64,000 nt of DNA, taken from NCBI GenBank assembly GCA_014905825.1, contig JACGCN010000004.1, positions 1,054,001 to 1,118,000 on the forward strand, written 5' to 3'. The position numbers were made by a program, and so were the translations under genes. Numbering within the stretch: position 1 is the first letter of the stretch; every line of letters starts with the position of its first letter. Positions 10,741 to 23,759 of this stretch are shown here, in pieces. The notes beneath the pieces are model-generated. The model was given only the letters and a program-made list of their open reading frames with translations. It was not told the DNA's origin and made no database searches. The stretch comes from Lyophyllum atratum. Its lineage: Eukaryota > Basidiomycota > Agaricomycetes > Agaricales > Lyophyllaceae.

Positions 10741-13700
10741 ATGTCGGCGAACGCGCCACCTCATGCCCCCGCCTGGCAAACAGAAGAACTACAAGATGAA
10801 TGGGTCGAGCTCGACGAAGATGAGAGTGACAATGACGACGACAACCTAACTTATGGCACACGCTCTATTTCACTAACAGCTCCTCTGGCTACACACATAC
10901 ACACCAATAGCGACTTTGAAAGTGAGGCATCCTCCTCAAGACATGCATCCGTAGCTGCTGTCGGGACGTTTCTCATTCGCGAGGATGTTCCGCATGGAGC
11001 CTTGTTACCCAAGACTCCTGGCCGCAATAAGAAGGGGATCGTCAAGGATTTCTTCAGTCCACTACCACTCGAGCGCATGTTTGAGCCGCCATCACCACCG
11101 AATGCTTTTAGAGCGCCTATGCCACCATCTACTCTATCCCGACCGCTGCACTTGTCCGACGAGGGGAGTCTTGACACAGCAGAGGACCAAATCCTGGAGA
11201 CGGACATGCCAGACATGAACTCTTTCCACGGGCGTAAAGCGAGCATTGCTTGCCAATTCACTTTTGCAGTACCTAAAGAAGGATCGCTTAATCCAAATCT
11301 GGCTAGCGATGGCGCGTTTCCACAAGCGCAGAGCACACCCAATCCTCCCTTCGCCCCCAACGGTGCCGCTCCTCCAGCCACTGATCCTCGCCTGCGCCTC
11401 TTCCAATTTCAATATGACACCTATACACGCGACCATCTATCGGCCATGGTTGACTCGATCGCCATCAATTCCGGCTCTGGCACGACACCATCTCCGACTA
11501 GCTTCAACCACGGCCTGTCGCGGGTCTCCGAACTGACGGGTTCAGTTGAGAACATGTCTCACCTGAGAAGTACAAAGCGCGTCAAGCTGAGTCCCCAGAG
11601 CGACTTCTATGGAGAAGGTGCTGGAGCGGGGGCGTCGATTGCACGACCGAGAGTGCTTGGGAAGGATTATGTGGGTGAGTCGCGGTCACTTATGCAACAA
11701 ATCAAGCGGGCTCGCGACTACTCAACCATCTCCACCGTCGCAAGTACGCATCAGGCTTCGCCTTCCTTGAGTGGCTATGATCCTGACGCCATCAATGAAA
11801 CCGGCTCCCAAGGTATTTAATATTCTCGTTCTTTGGATCGACATCCATGAAATATCTTCTCCAGACCCGTCGCCTCCTTCCTTCTTGGTTGTCCCTAAAA
11901 GGAATAACCTATCAAATAGCGGTTCATATTCATCGTCGACTTATCGGCAACAAGCAGCGGCTCTGATGGCTCAGATAAAGGATGACATGAAAGGGCAGAA
12001 GCGTCTATTCTCAGGTGACACAGAGACTTCTTGCGTCACCAGTCATGTGGAAGACAAGTTCAGTTCCTTGGCCTCCAACGCACCAGACATCGTCTCGTTT
12101 CACGTCCTACCATTGTCTCCCGATAGCAAGGAGAACCAACGCGATCTCGCTCATCGAAGAACCTCTTCCGTCAGATCAGCCAAATCCAACACCTCAAAAC
12201 ACAAGCCAAGTCCACGGAAGTCTCGCCGAAATCATGCGGACGCGGACAACATTGTCGACGAAGTGTCCCGACTCTCCATTCAGGATCGCAGGTCTTTCTC
12301 GGACGGATCTGTCCATCATTCACAATCAATTGTGACAACGCGCACACAACTCCCTCGCGTCGTTTCTCTTTCCAACGCCCCACGCACTCTTGATCCATCC
12401 TCGCTTGCGCCTCCCTCTTATCCTTCATCATCTCTACGCAATGAAGATCTTAATCGCTTTGTCTCTTCTAGTACAGCATCTGGCACAACATTAACTGCCG
12501 GCAGCGCGCCATCCTTTGTCAAGCACGCCGGCCCAGCACATATTCGAACTATTGCTCCGACAGACCTTCCCCAACTACCTGACAGACTAGGCGATATGCT
12601 TTTTGATAAAGTAATGATGAAGTGGGTGAAGAGCACGGGAGAGGCGACCCGAAATGCAGGAGAGTATATTCCTCCCGACGAACTTAGTGAGGATCCATTC
12701 GGGGATATCGAGAGTCTGAGGGATGACTCGAGGGGAAGGGAGCCCCAATATGAGGTATCTGATCGGCAGCTTCATCCTGCTGAAATGAGCCGAATCGAAG
12801 AGCAGTCCGAGGTCGACGATCAGGAGGAGATAGAGCTGAACAGTTTCTCCACCGATGACCCCTCAGCTCTCATCGTCGACGTGATGACAGGCGTCGAGAC
12901 TTTCGATGATGATGCGACGACTGATTCTGATGACGGCGATGAGCAAGTCACAATAACAGACATGCTCAGCTACGATTCCGACGACCTTCACCAATCCATG
13001 TCCATGACGAGCGTTCAACCTTTGTTACCGCCCCCCACCGCGCCCCCTGCCGAAGTTATGTCAACCCCTCATCGTGCTAATATGACAACTACACCTATGA
13101 TCCGCTCAGCCCTCAAAAGTCATACCGCGACACCTACGTCGGTCATGAAGGATCCCGTTCGAGCAAAATTCCAAACCCCTCTGCATAAAGGACACCGTAG
13201 GTCGGTTAGCTTCTCTGACGGGAAGAGGGAGGGGCCCATACAGGGCCTTGGTGAGAGTACGACGACCGACGAGGGCCAAGAAACTGGGACCGATTTCCTG
13301 GTCTCCCCGGAGGATAATCTAGCTGGGATGAGCGGGATCGTACAGTCTGTCCGGTCGAAGCGCATCGCGCAGATGATGAATGCTCTCGAAGACGACGGTG
13401 CGTGGTCTCTTCTCTTACCTGTACTTGACCCTGATACACTGTCTAGACGCTGATGGGTCCCCGTCTAAGACCAGCACTTCTGGCCAGCCAGAGATGCAGG
13501 CTATATCGTCCCGGAGACCCAACGCCATCAGCCCTGCTGACTCCTCACGACGGGTGTTTTCGAGGTCGCGGACAGAGCGCCTTTCATTCACAGCTGACAA
13601 TAAGAACATCAACGCGACTTTCCTGACGGAATGTTCTTTTGCGGTATCTCATGACCGTCTTGTCGAGGTCATCACAGACGTCGAGTCGTTCACACCGCAC

Positions 13701-15679
13701 TGGGATGAGCTGAGTAGTATTGACCTTTCCAGTAAGAAGCTGGAGAGCGTTGCGCGACTGAAGGAATTTTTGCCGCGGTTGGATGCGCTGATCCTGTATG
13801 TGTCGATATTAATTAGCCACCCGCGCGTACTGACTCCGCCGCCTTGTAGAAACTCTAATCAGCTGGCTTGGCTGAGCGGTGTACCTGGGTCAGTTCGGAC
13901 ACTATCTGTCGCATCGAATTGGTGAGTAGTTGTCGCTCCACGTAGGGCAGTCTATGCCTTGTATTCTTTTGGTTTGATTTTTATGTGACTCTTCACTAGC
14001 CTTACAGGGCTCACGTCCTATAGCCATCTACTCAATCTTGAAAACCTGGACATCAGCCGGAACGACATCGAGTCTCTAAACCGTGGGTATAATTTTTCTA
14101 TATCCCGTTAGTGCCTTGGCACTCATGTTTTCCCTGCAGAGTTAGCGTGCCTGCGGCACCTGCGGGAACTCAAGGCCGATGGAAATAAGATAACCAGCAT
14201 CGAAGGCTTGCAGCGCATGGATGGCCTCGTGAAGCTAAGTTTGCAGGGCAACTCCATCCGATCCGTTGACTTCAGTCAGTATCACTGGTGCGTGTGTCTT
14301 CCATTCCCACACTCCATCATCATGTGGGACCGACGCGTTTTTCCGTTCTCAGGACCCGGCTGGAAATGTTGAACATGAGCCAGAATCGATTGGACAGCGT
14401 TCTCGGCCTGGCATCATTGCAAACGCTTGTTGCACTGAACCTAGGTATGTGGATAGGGTCATCTAGAATGATTGCGGTGATCCCGGCGGTTATTAACTTC
14501 AATTTACTTTGCCTAGATAACAATGAACTCGGGGATTTGGAACTGGATGGTTCGATGCCCAAGTTACGAATCCTCCGCGTCAGTGGCAATCGATTTCATC
14601 AGCTCCGCGTAGCATCACTGTTCAACCTTCGCACGCTTTATGCGGATAACAATTCTTTGGCGAGTCTCGTAAAGGTGGACCGCTTAACTAAGCTGGAAAA
14701 TCTGAGCGTGCGGAATCAGAGGGGACGAGGACTGTGAGTTTCTTTCTTGATGATCAGACGTGTGATGCTAAATTCAGGAATGCAGTCATCTTTTGACCCG
14801 CGATGTTCGCGATGTAAAGCGTTTGTACCTCTCTGGTGCGTACGCGCTGCCTTTCCAGTCGTATTTTCTGGATCGCGAAGGAAGTTGCAGCTAATGGTGC
14901 CTATCATACAGGTAATCCCCTGCAGACCGGATTTCTTAGTGAACCGTGCTATAATTTGCTCTACCTGGAGATGGCGGCATGTCGACTGACCGCGCTACCC
15001 GAGGACATGGCGCGGCTGGTGCCCAATCTACGAGTGCTGAATCTGAACTACAACTTCCTGGAAGACGCCCGGCCGCTTGAAGGGCTCACAAGGCTGAGGA
15101 AACTCACGATGATAGGTTCTCGGCTGAAAGGAACCAAACCTGTGATCCGCTTATTACAACGGATGCCGGATGTGGAAATGCTGGACTTCAGGTACGTCCT
15201 TTTGTTTTCATTAAGGAGGGGGGACCCGGGGAGGGAGTCGGCTTTTGCCATTTGCGCCGCATGCTGGCAAAAAACATCCGTGTGGCTACGTGATGTGAAC
15301 GACTTTGTTCTCGGTTTATACTGAGGTTTGTGGCTGTTCTAGGATGAATCCATGCACGCTCGGGTGGTATCTACCGCTTCTCGTAAAGGACGTACCCGGA
15401 GCGTTACAGCCCTCTGAGGGCGATGCAATGGGGAGCAAGGGGGGGAGAGCGGCTGTCTCTGGGTGGCAAGAGCTGGACTCGAAGTTCCGGCGGGATCTGC
15501 CGGACGAATCATACCTCGGGCGACTGGCGTACCGGGGGCTGATCATGCGTGCATGCGCACATATACGGATGCTTGATGGGGTGGAGGTGACTGAAAAGGA
15601 GCGGGCGAAGGCTGATCACTTGCTGGTGGGTATCCTGAGCAAAGGGAAGAAGGGGAAGGGGAGGGTAGGAGTGTCATGA
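10741..15679 (+). CDS. cdc11: Cdc11/Nud1-like SIN/MEN scaffold with leucine-rich repeats
   Basis: Spindle-pole-body scaffold of the septation initiation (mitotic exit) network, the fungal relative of centriolin. Eleven exons, roughly 1,300 residues. The N-terminal half is long, acidic and disordered: start MSANAPPHAPAWQTEELQDE, then DEWVELDEDESDNDDD, many SP/TP sites, the basic block RSVSFSDGKREG, and a conserved-looking patch LPDRLGDMLFDKVMMKWVKS. The C-terminal half is a run of leucine-rich repeats (LNLENLDISRNDIESL, LRHLRELKADGNKITSIEGL, LEMLNMSQNRLDSVLGL, NNELGDLELDGSMPKLRIL, LRVLNLNYNFLEDARPL). It closes with the cap MLDFRMNPCTLGWYLPLL. Introns I could place include 11813-11864, 13398-13446 and 13796-13849. 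Role follows from the family: it recruits Sid/Dbf2 kinases to the pole body. Confidence 0.85.
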
Positions 15680-16206
15680 TCGAGGTTGGACATGTTACAT
15701 CACGATTTGCGTTCCTGGTTGAGCGATCTACTACCCTGGATATAGAGAGATATAGAGTAGAGATAGATAAGCAGCGGAGGAGTCACGGAAGCTGGATATG
15801 AATTGTTGATAAACTCCGCGCACAACTGGTGCAAAGCGTGCCTGGCCGTATGCGGATGGATCTAATTAGTCCATATGTGGCTGCGGGCCAGTTTGCAGGA
15901 TTTGCTCAGTGCTGGCGCATCAGTTGGGCTGGCCTGACTCCTCGCTCTGCATCAGACTGACTCTGCGTTGCTGTCGCAGAGACGACCCAGGACAATGGCA
16001 GTGTTGTGATGGGATCTTGGAGGAGATTTGGTGATTAATTGGGGGACCGCCCGTGTGTGGTTCCTAGATGAAGATCCTATTCGCTACCGTCTGCCAACTT
16101 CGGATTTGGAGTTTTCCTCCAGCTCCCACACGCACAGGATCTCTCCTTAAAACCCCTGCCCCCGCTCGCCCTTTCCCATCCCATCTACCCCCTGATCAGC
16201 TCCCAG
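15680..16206 (+). promoter_or_regulatory. Upstream region of the TALE homeobox gene
   Basis: About 530 bp with a pyrimidine-rich track just before the ATG (16120-16206), as is common for basidiomycete transcription starts. No TATA box is evident. No other gene seen. Confidence 0.4.
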
Positions 16207-18280
16207 ATGCCGACAGAGCATACTATTTCATCCCAGGAGCTCAACAGCTACAACGTTGCCCAACTGCAGTACGCCCTGTAAGTGTTGCATAAGCCGCCGT
16301 GACACCTGTCAATTCCTTCCCTGTCCCCTTTCCCTTAAAGTCACGTACTGACAAAGTGCACACAGTGGTGGCGACAAACCCGACCTGAACGTCAACGACA
16401 ACATTTCCTTTCTCCACCACGATCTCTCCCCAGACGCCTCCCCCTCCATCATGTCTGTCTCCCGCTAGATTTTCCTTTTTTGGCCACCCGCTCACTTTTT
16501 TCGTCCAACAGCCCCATTGACTCCGACTTGGATTACCACTCCCGCCGCATGTCGAGTTCTGCTGCCTCCACTGCGGACACTGACAGCACCAATCTCTCCC
16601 GCGGTGAGAAGCGCCCCTTGACGCCCTCAGACTCTCCCCAGCCAAAAAAATCCAGGAACGGCGGTCTCGACTGGGACACCTCTAGCCAGTCTGCTACTGG
16701 CGAGGACAAGTCTTCCGACGACGGCGGGGACCAGTCAAAGGTCCACCTCCCCTCCATTTTCACGACCTTTGAGGATAACCATCGCGCTGAATATCGTCGT
16801 GCATCATTACCGACCCTACACTCTGAGAGTCGCGTTCGTCATGCGCCATATCCTCCTACCAGCCTGCGCCAGACATACTCACCATCCAACGGGTCTAATT
16901 TGACGACCTACACCTTTCCCCCAACAACCGAGGAATCCTCTGATAAAACTTTGAGTCGTCCCAGGGTCTCGACCGATCTGAACTTTGGCTACGAGTCTCC
17001 CTACCCACATTCTGGCATCTCGAACGGTACAACACCGTCAACCACTTTTTCGTCCTCTGGTTTTGGCTCGCCTTCTACAGATTATCAGCGGTCAGCAGGC
17101 CTGTCCCCTTACACTGAAAGCGAGAGCTGGAGCAACTCCGCATCTGGAATCGTTCGGCCAAGTTCAACTCCGGGGCAACTGTCCAATCCGGCGGTGAAAT
17201 ACGAAGATCAACACGGTGTACGACACGCTTCTTTTAGCGCTCCCATGTCTCAGGCACATATGTATGCAGGCTCGGCTCGCATTTCGGGTCAGGATCGGAG
17301 GTCCCTGTCTGGAATAAAGAGCGAACAGTGGTCCTTCCCAAACTCTGAATTTGTGCTGCCTTCTGGAAACCCCTCCTACTCCCCCAACATGCCTTCAGCA
17401 GCCCCTTCTATCGCCGCCTCTAATTCCCCGTCCCGATCCCCCCAGACCGTCCCTAGCTCGACGCTCGTCGACCGTCCTCAACGCAAGCGAGGCAAGCTCC
17501 CGAAGGAGACCACGGATTATTTGAAGGCCTGGCTCCATCGTCACTCGGACCACCCGTATCCCAGCGAGGAGGAGAAAAAACAACTGTGTCATGCGACAGG
17601 GCTGTCCATGAGCCAGGTCTCGAACTGGATGATAAACGTGAGTTGATGATGTTCTCGCCGTCAACTAAATCACTGATCCCATCTATGCATGATAGGCTCG
17701 TCGTCGTATACTCGCCCCCGCTCATCGTGCCGCCTCAGGACCAACGACGACCGCGCCTTTCCCGCCAACTGGCCGTAGTGCCTCCTTGTCAGGTCTCCTG
17801 GATCACGGTGCTCGACGATCGTCCATGCCCACCGCAGAGACCCTGCAGCTCTACCACCCTATGACGCTGCAGTCGATGCCCTCTGCTGGTCACCATCACC
17901 ATCCGTCAGATTATGGCTCATCACGTAGTATGCTCGGGATGCCCATCAACCGTGCCCATCAACTGGGTCCTGCCAGTGGGATGGACTTTAACGGGCGCCA
18001 TCATATGGGGCTGTATTCTCCTGCGCAGGGTCCACATTCCGCGGGTCCTACGAGCTCACACTCATACATGTCCTCGGATGTGCCGCTCTCAGCACCACCC
18101 TCCCTCTCGAGCCACCCCTTCAGCGGCTCCCACCACTCGTCCCAGCCACAGAATGTGTACCCTTCGTTCAGCCCCCGCCTCCCGCCGACGGGCCAATCGG
18201 AGCAAGCGTCACATTATTTTAATGATGGGCACTCGCATTCGGGGTCGGCGCCGGGGTCTGGGTACGCGACGCCCCAGTGA
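16207..18280 (+). CDS. TALE-class (KN) homeodomain transcription factor
   Basis: Nuclear DNA-binding regulator. Four exons: 16207-16277, 16366-16452, 16512-17637 and 17696-18280. Start MPTEHTISSQELNSYNVAQL. The homeodomain begins RKRGKLPKETTDYLKAW, then LHRHSDHPYPSEEEKKQLCH; the three-residue loop extension HPYP marks TALE proteins. Helix 3 is LSMSQVSNWMIN joined across the last intron to ARRRILAP; the N-W-x-x-N-A-R-R-R signature is complete only after splicing. The rest is Ser/Pro-rich with His runs (GHHHHPSD), typical of low-complexity activation regions. In mushrooms some homeodomain genes control fruiting body development; which one this is cannot be told here. It is not a mating-type HD1/HD2 pair: no partner gene is adjacent. 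Confidence 0.88.
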
Positions 18281-21200
18281 GTGTGCCGCTTGTGGTGTCT
18301 AGATTTGATCCTCTCTGCGATTGTTGTAATACTCTGCAACCTAAAAGGACTTGGGTTCGTCATGTTCGGACACTGCTTGGGTCTATCTATAGCTTTCTTT
18401 TTTCCTCGTCGTCGTCTTCCCCATCCAATACCTCGTCTCCCACATACCATCATCGCCTCTCCTCTCGCTTATCTATACGATTGCGGTATCCCCTTCAGTT
18501 TACAGTCGCAGGCGCTGGGTGCTCATCGTGTTAGATTGCTGTTGTCAACCGCTTTTCTTGTTTTACCCTTACCACTAGCTTACACGCATCAATAATAATA
18601 TGTATTCCAGCTCAGAATCGAATAGATGTATCCTGCTATACTATCGCAAGCTAAGTGACTCTTAGGAAGAATTTGAGACTTGGGAAAAGTTCCTTGCAGA
18701 TCTGAGCGGGCTCCGCGTCCATGTGCCCAATTGTTGTGACTAGCATCAGACGCGTGGAATGCGCATATGCTTCGTGTCCCGTGCCGTGAATTTTGATACA
18801 GGCAATTGAAAACGATATGCTGTGCCACTGGGGGCGGCAGGCAGATATGCTGTACATGCGCGGCTCGTGTCGATAGGGTTACAAGCTACAGTATCCGCCT
18901 GATAAATTCAATCTCGTACGGGGGACTCGGGTTCACTGGCATCGACCCACTAATGGCCATTTATCGACGCATGTGCGTACCTGGCCTCTTTTAGCAGGGT
19001 GGGCTTGGTCGTAATCGTGCATTCGATGTTAGCCTGAGAGCAAAATGGACGTGCGGAACGCAGGATAGTGTGTAAATTCTAACTTCGAAACGCGTGCGAG
19101 CAAGCACAGGAATGGATAAATTGTGATGCGGGAACGATGTGTTTCCCTTTCTCTGTTGCTTTGTTGCTTGCTTGGCTTTACTTGCATCTATAGGGTGTAA
19201 GCGTAAAATGAATTCATCGATGGGCTTGCGAAGGTTCGAGGGGGTCCAAATGTATCACGTACCCGTTGCAGGCCCAAATAGAGTCTGACGGGGCGGCGTT
19301 GGAGCTATCGTGATTATCGTGACTCGGATATGCGAATTTGGCTGAACTGGGCGCATGCGGAGGGCAGCCAAAGCTGTGGTTCCAGGTTTTCATTCAGGAC
19401 TTGGTATGCAGAGGGACAAAGATAGAGGACCGAATAGTATTATCGGCTGACCTTGAATGACTCAAGGGTATTCCTTACCATGGAAGCTCGAAATAGTGTG
19501 ATGAGGTGGGGCCGGACCTTACAACGTTCCCAAATCACTTCACAAAAGCGACTAGTTTCGAGTACATGGCAACGATTCAGATGGACATTTCTTCATACGT
19601 ACAGATAGCTAGCAGGAAGATGGATGGTAGTGGACGATCAAGTTTTCACCCAAGTATAATTAGTCTCGCTCGGCTCTTTCCCCGCCGAAGAACCAGGATA
19701 CGACAAGAATCAGAATACGAGTACGAGAGCTCCATCCAGGTGAATTGAGAAAAGTGCTGTAAGGAGTGGCCTGCGTTAATATGTGGTTCGGAATCTGATT
19801 GAAATCACGATGGGAAGATGGAGGGTGATGATAGGCGCGGCGCAGTTAGCATTTGGTAAAGGTGTGTGGGCAAGTCGGAAAATGGGTGACGTAGGTGCTT
19901 GTAGCGGGAGAAGGAGTCAGATTGAGCACGGAATTAAATCGATTCGGCGAGGTGTGAAGCATTGTTTGCAAAGGGGATGTACCTCCCAGATGTGCGGGGC
20001 GCCTCCGGGTAAAGCAAGCGCCGGGAAAACACGAAGATCACGAGATGGCCGCACCCTTGCTCGCTCGGGGGATGTAGCCATTATGTGTACAGGGCCCAAA
20101 CGAGGGGAAGAAACCACAGAGAGGCCCAAGGTCAGAAATCAGCGCAACCCCGAGATCAACTAGACAGTTTAAGGACGAGCGCGTTCACATTGGATTTATC
20201 ATTCCACGACCCGCTAAGTATGAAACCGGAGGATTAGCAAAGAGGAGAGCAACGTGCTTTGAGTTACAACTCAATACCTGCGAAGCAATTCCGTGTTCGA
20301 GAAGGGGACGGGCGCGAGACGATGAAGACGGAGAAATGCATACCAAACATAACATCCCATGATCGCTGTATACCAAATATACCAAATCCAGTCATCGAGT
20401 GCGCGATATCAGACTAGGGCACAAGTGAGATAAAGCAAGGAGGCAGTGTGGGTGGCCCCGTCGACAAAGCATAATTACGGAGATCTCCTTGATGCAAGGG
20501 TAGGAGGCCCTTGTGTAAAAGAAACCATTTGCGTAAAGTTGATCAAGGGACTGCATACAATGGTGTGCTGTGGGAGACATACAGTTCGGCCATCGGCTGG
20601 AAAAGATACATTTTATTCTGCTCCACTAGGTTCGCGGGACGCAGGGAGGGTGGAGATATGCGTGGCGAAAACGACTCGCACCTTTGTTCTTGGAGAGGAA
20701 GCGGCGAGGAACACAGCACGTAACTTTAATCCACGCTTGAAAGTTCCTAGAGGTTCGACGGTGGCATGGTCAGGCCTCGGAGATGGAGACTCACCCCGCA
20801 ATCATCCCATTTAGCACCCATCTCTCAACTACTTTGCTCTGTAAACCATGCCACTGGATATCACTGGTGACTACAACCCTTTTCAGAGACTTGTTTCAAA
20901 GACTCTTGTTGAGTCAACAAGGGTCTGAAAAGAGATGCTCGACTCGCTAGCCTGTACAGCAGGCTGCTCAATATCCATTTTGCAGAAAGAATGTCCCATG
21001 TCGATGACGTTGTAAGCCAACCTCATGTTAGAAGGCGGACTCCTGATATTCGGCCGATGAGTCTATCCCCGACTGAGTATGCAAAGAGGACGAGGAAGTA
21101 AGATAGTTCGAGGATACTTGTTCCGGCGACTGGGCGCGAGCCTTGAGGCCTGAGGCTCAAGAGCTCAAGCGAGTACAACAAGTACAAGTCCGAGTCGGAA

Positions 21201-23759
21201 AGACTTCTGCTCTCTTGTGCGGCGATTGAATCGCGACCACGCGCCACAGGCCCGGGGTCCTAGTCCGACATGGCAAATTTTTCTTGAAACATACCCTCAT
21301 CGTTGCCATGCGTTGCGAGATCTCGCTATGTAGTTGAGGAGGGGGATCGACCGTCTAGTGAAGCCTCGGACTGCTTCGCCTACAAGACTGCAGGGTCCTT
21401 GGCATCGTGTAACACGGCGTCTTTAGAGCTCTCTACGGCTTCCAATATTTTGTCGAAGATCTGCCGCTCCTAACCCCAAGAACGAAGTGAATCTTCGTTT
21501 CGAGCAATTTCCCGCTTACCTGTTCATTGATCCAGACTCGCACTCGATGCACGTCGTGATCTAGTGTCCGTCTGATGCGTACCACCTTTGCTATGTTGGA
21601 CTCCCTGATCATCAGCTTCCGCGTTCCATCGATGCAAGCTGATACGTACCTTTGCTTGTTATGATGGATCAGACTGGGTTACTCAAATTCGCTGGACGCT
21701 ACTTTCAACCCTCCAATCCGTAGCACCAGTGAGGAGCACTGAGGTGACCCGTATTCCTGAGTAGGCCACACCACACAGGCCAGCCAGCAGTTCGGCTAAC
21801 AAAGTCGCCATGCAGTGTCGAGAATCGGAATCAGAATTTCATGGCATCTCATGGGCAGATATTAGGAAATCGACGATTCGCCTCAAAACGGTTCTGCCAA
21901 GTTCCGACAATCTCGATCTCACATGGTCGAGAATTCCAAAATTCACTATCTACAGGGTTTTGTGGCTGGACAGCTTGAGTTGGTCCGCTTGACACTGACA
22001 CTCTAATGTACATTTACCCAACAGCGTTCAAATCGACATTTTAGCCCTGATAAGCACATATGGCGCATTTGCCTAGATGCGATGAGATCATGAAAGACTT
22101 TGGACGCGTGCAGTTACAGGCATCCCCATGGCAAAGTTGAAACTATTGCGCCACGGACCTCCACCGACTACAGTGACGTGATGATCTGCAAGGGTAATTC
22201 ACGCGACGTCACCTCTGCTAACGCTTCAATTGAGTCGTTATAGGTCGTTATAGTCTTGACAGCTTCGTTTTCTTCGAAATCCCATGTCGGGTCGCCCCTC
22301 ACTATGACTCCGCGTTCTGAAGACAATTCCACGCGGTCATCAAATCACAACATACTCGAGTAGCAACGATGATGTGTGTTGAACATCTCAAGCGACTCGA
22401 GCCGTCCGAGTCGAGCGGGTGGGTCTCACGCAAGTTCCGTGTCTTCTGCCTGGTGTTGCGCCTTTCTAGGGGCTCATATCTTCCCCTGAACATCCTTAAG
22501 AAGTGACCAGCGACTACCCATAACTTCGGAGCAATAGTATTGAGGATTATCGGTTACTTGACATTCGCTCGGACTTCGACGACGTCGACTATATGGACAT
22601 GTTCCTGTAAATCCCGCAGCAACCGACTCCTCGGAGTGACAGATAACGTCTCTTAGAGTATTCTTCGTGGACTTATCTAATCTTGGAAATGCCAACGGAG
22701 CCACTGTCTCGACAGAATGTCAGCCCTCGTGAGTTCGATTTGCGAACGGGAGCGAACGGGCTTCGGCATTGCAATGAATCCCCGCTGCCCGCTACCACGA
22801 CACCCGCACATGTTATTTTTGGTTTGACTCACCGGGCTTGCATGCGACGTTGATTGGTTTGCGTGCCGGCTTGCAACGAGCTTGGGTGGTAAATGGAGTC
22901 TGTCAATCTTAACCTTCTTGAAAGGTTCCCATGCTAAGCGCCGGCTTGAGGGCATCGTACAGAGACTGCTTCCGGATTATGGCACCAACCCATCGATAGC
23001 AGGAGGAAGCTAATCGTTGACGCATGGACGTACCATAAAGATGAGATATTCCATCTGACTTTAAGCGCTGAAGGAATGATAGGGCGCTTATGTTGTGCAG
23101 ATGCACTGCAGCACATGCCCCTCGAACGTGAAGTCCACGCGTGGACATTCTTGGCATGAGATTATAGAGGCACAATCCGCTTACTCGACCATAGCTTGTC
23201 TTTTTGGGTAAGTAAATAGATCCGGGCCAAGTTCATAAATAGCACAACGACCTTGGTCTTCATCAAATAGATCATGAGTCCCTGCAAATATCCAAGGAAA
23301 TACAGACCTCGTCCTCAAGGGAATAATAACACCGTAAACCCATCGATAGCAAAGCGACGCCGAAATCAGGTCCAACGCCGCCACACAGCAGTAGGCGATA
23401 AGCAAGCAAAGTACAGATACAGATACAGAGTATATGTAGTACATACAACAACAGCACATCGTGAAAAAGGAAGAGGACATAGCGAGCGTGAAACTGTGAC
23501 ATCGCGTCTCCAGTTCCCGCCCAGAGGCAAAGCAGGGTCATGGATTAATCGTGCGGTATAATAAGGTAGGCCAGGCCGTCGTGGATATCTGAGTATGAGG
23601 ACTTGTAGATAGTATGTCATGTGTGTGCGAGAGGATGTGGTATGCATGGCGTAGATGTGGATGTGTGCTTTATCGACATGTTGTCGGCTGCGCGTTGAGT
23701 ATGAAGAGAAAGTCAGCCGCATTGAAGGGTCAGATGGTCGTAGGTTGTGCACGAAGGCT
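18281..23759. other. 5.5-kb gene-poor interval
   Basis: Lies between the 3' ends of the homeobox gene and the P450. Open frames on both strands are short and without motifs or consistent introns. Visible structure: a pyrimidine-rich 3' UTR-like track (18390-18480), an imperfect hairpin at 20879-20932, a 7-bp hairpin at about 22393-22413 (CGACTCG/CGAGTCG), and purine-rich sequence increasing after 23.5 kb. I see no RNA gene or intact mobile element. Old, decayed repeats remain possible. Confidence 0.45.
20879..20932. repeat. Imperfect hairpin
   Basis: Arms 20879-20895 and 20916-20932 pair at about 15 of 17 positions (outer CTTTTCAGA with TCTGAAAAG, inner CTTGTT with AACAAG), separated by about 20 nt. 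Isolated in a gene-poor interval; function unknown. Confidence 0.45.

Noticed and set aside
16207..18280. Mating-type A locus homeodomain gene
   Set aside because: It is a TALE/KN type without an adjacent HD partner and without the mip1 neighbour expected at the A locus.
22988..23351. 15-bp direct repeat AACCCATCGATAGCA
   Set aside because: Only the short core matches; flanks do not align, so probably chance.
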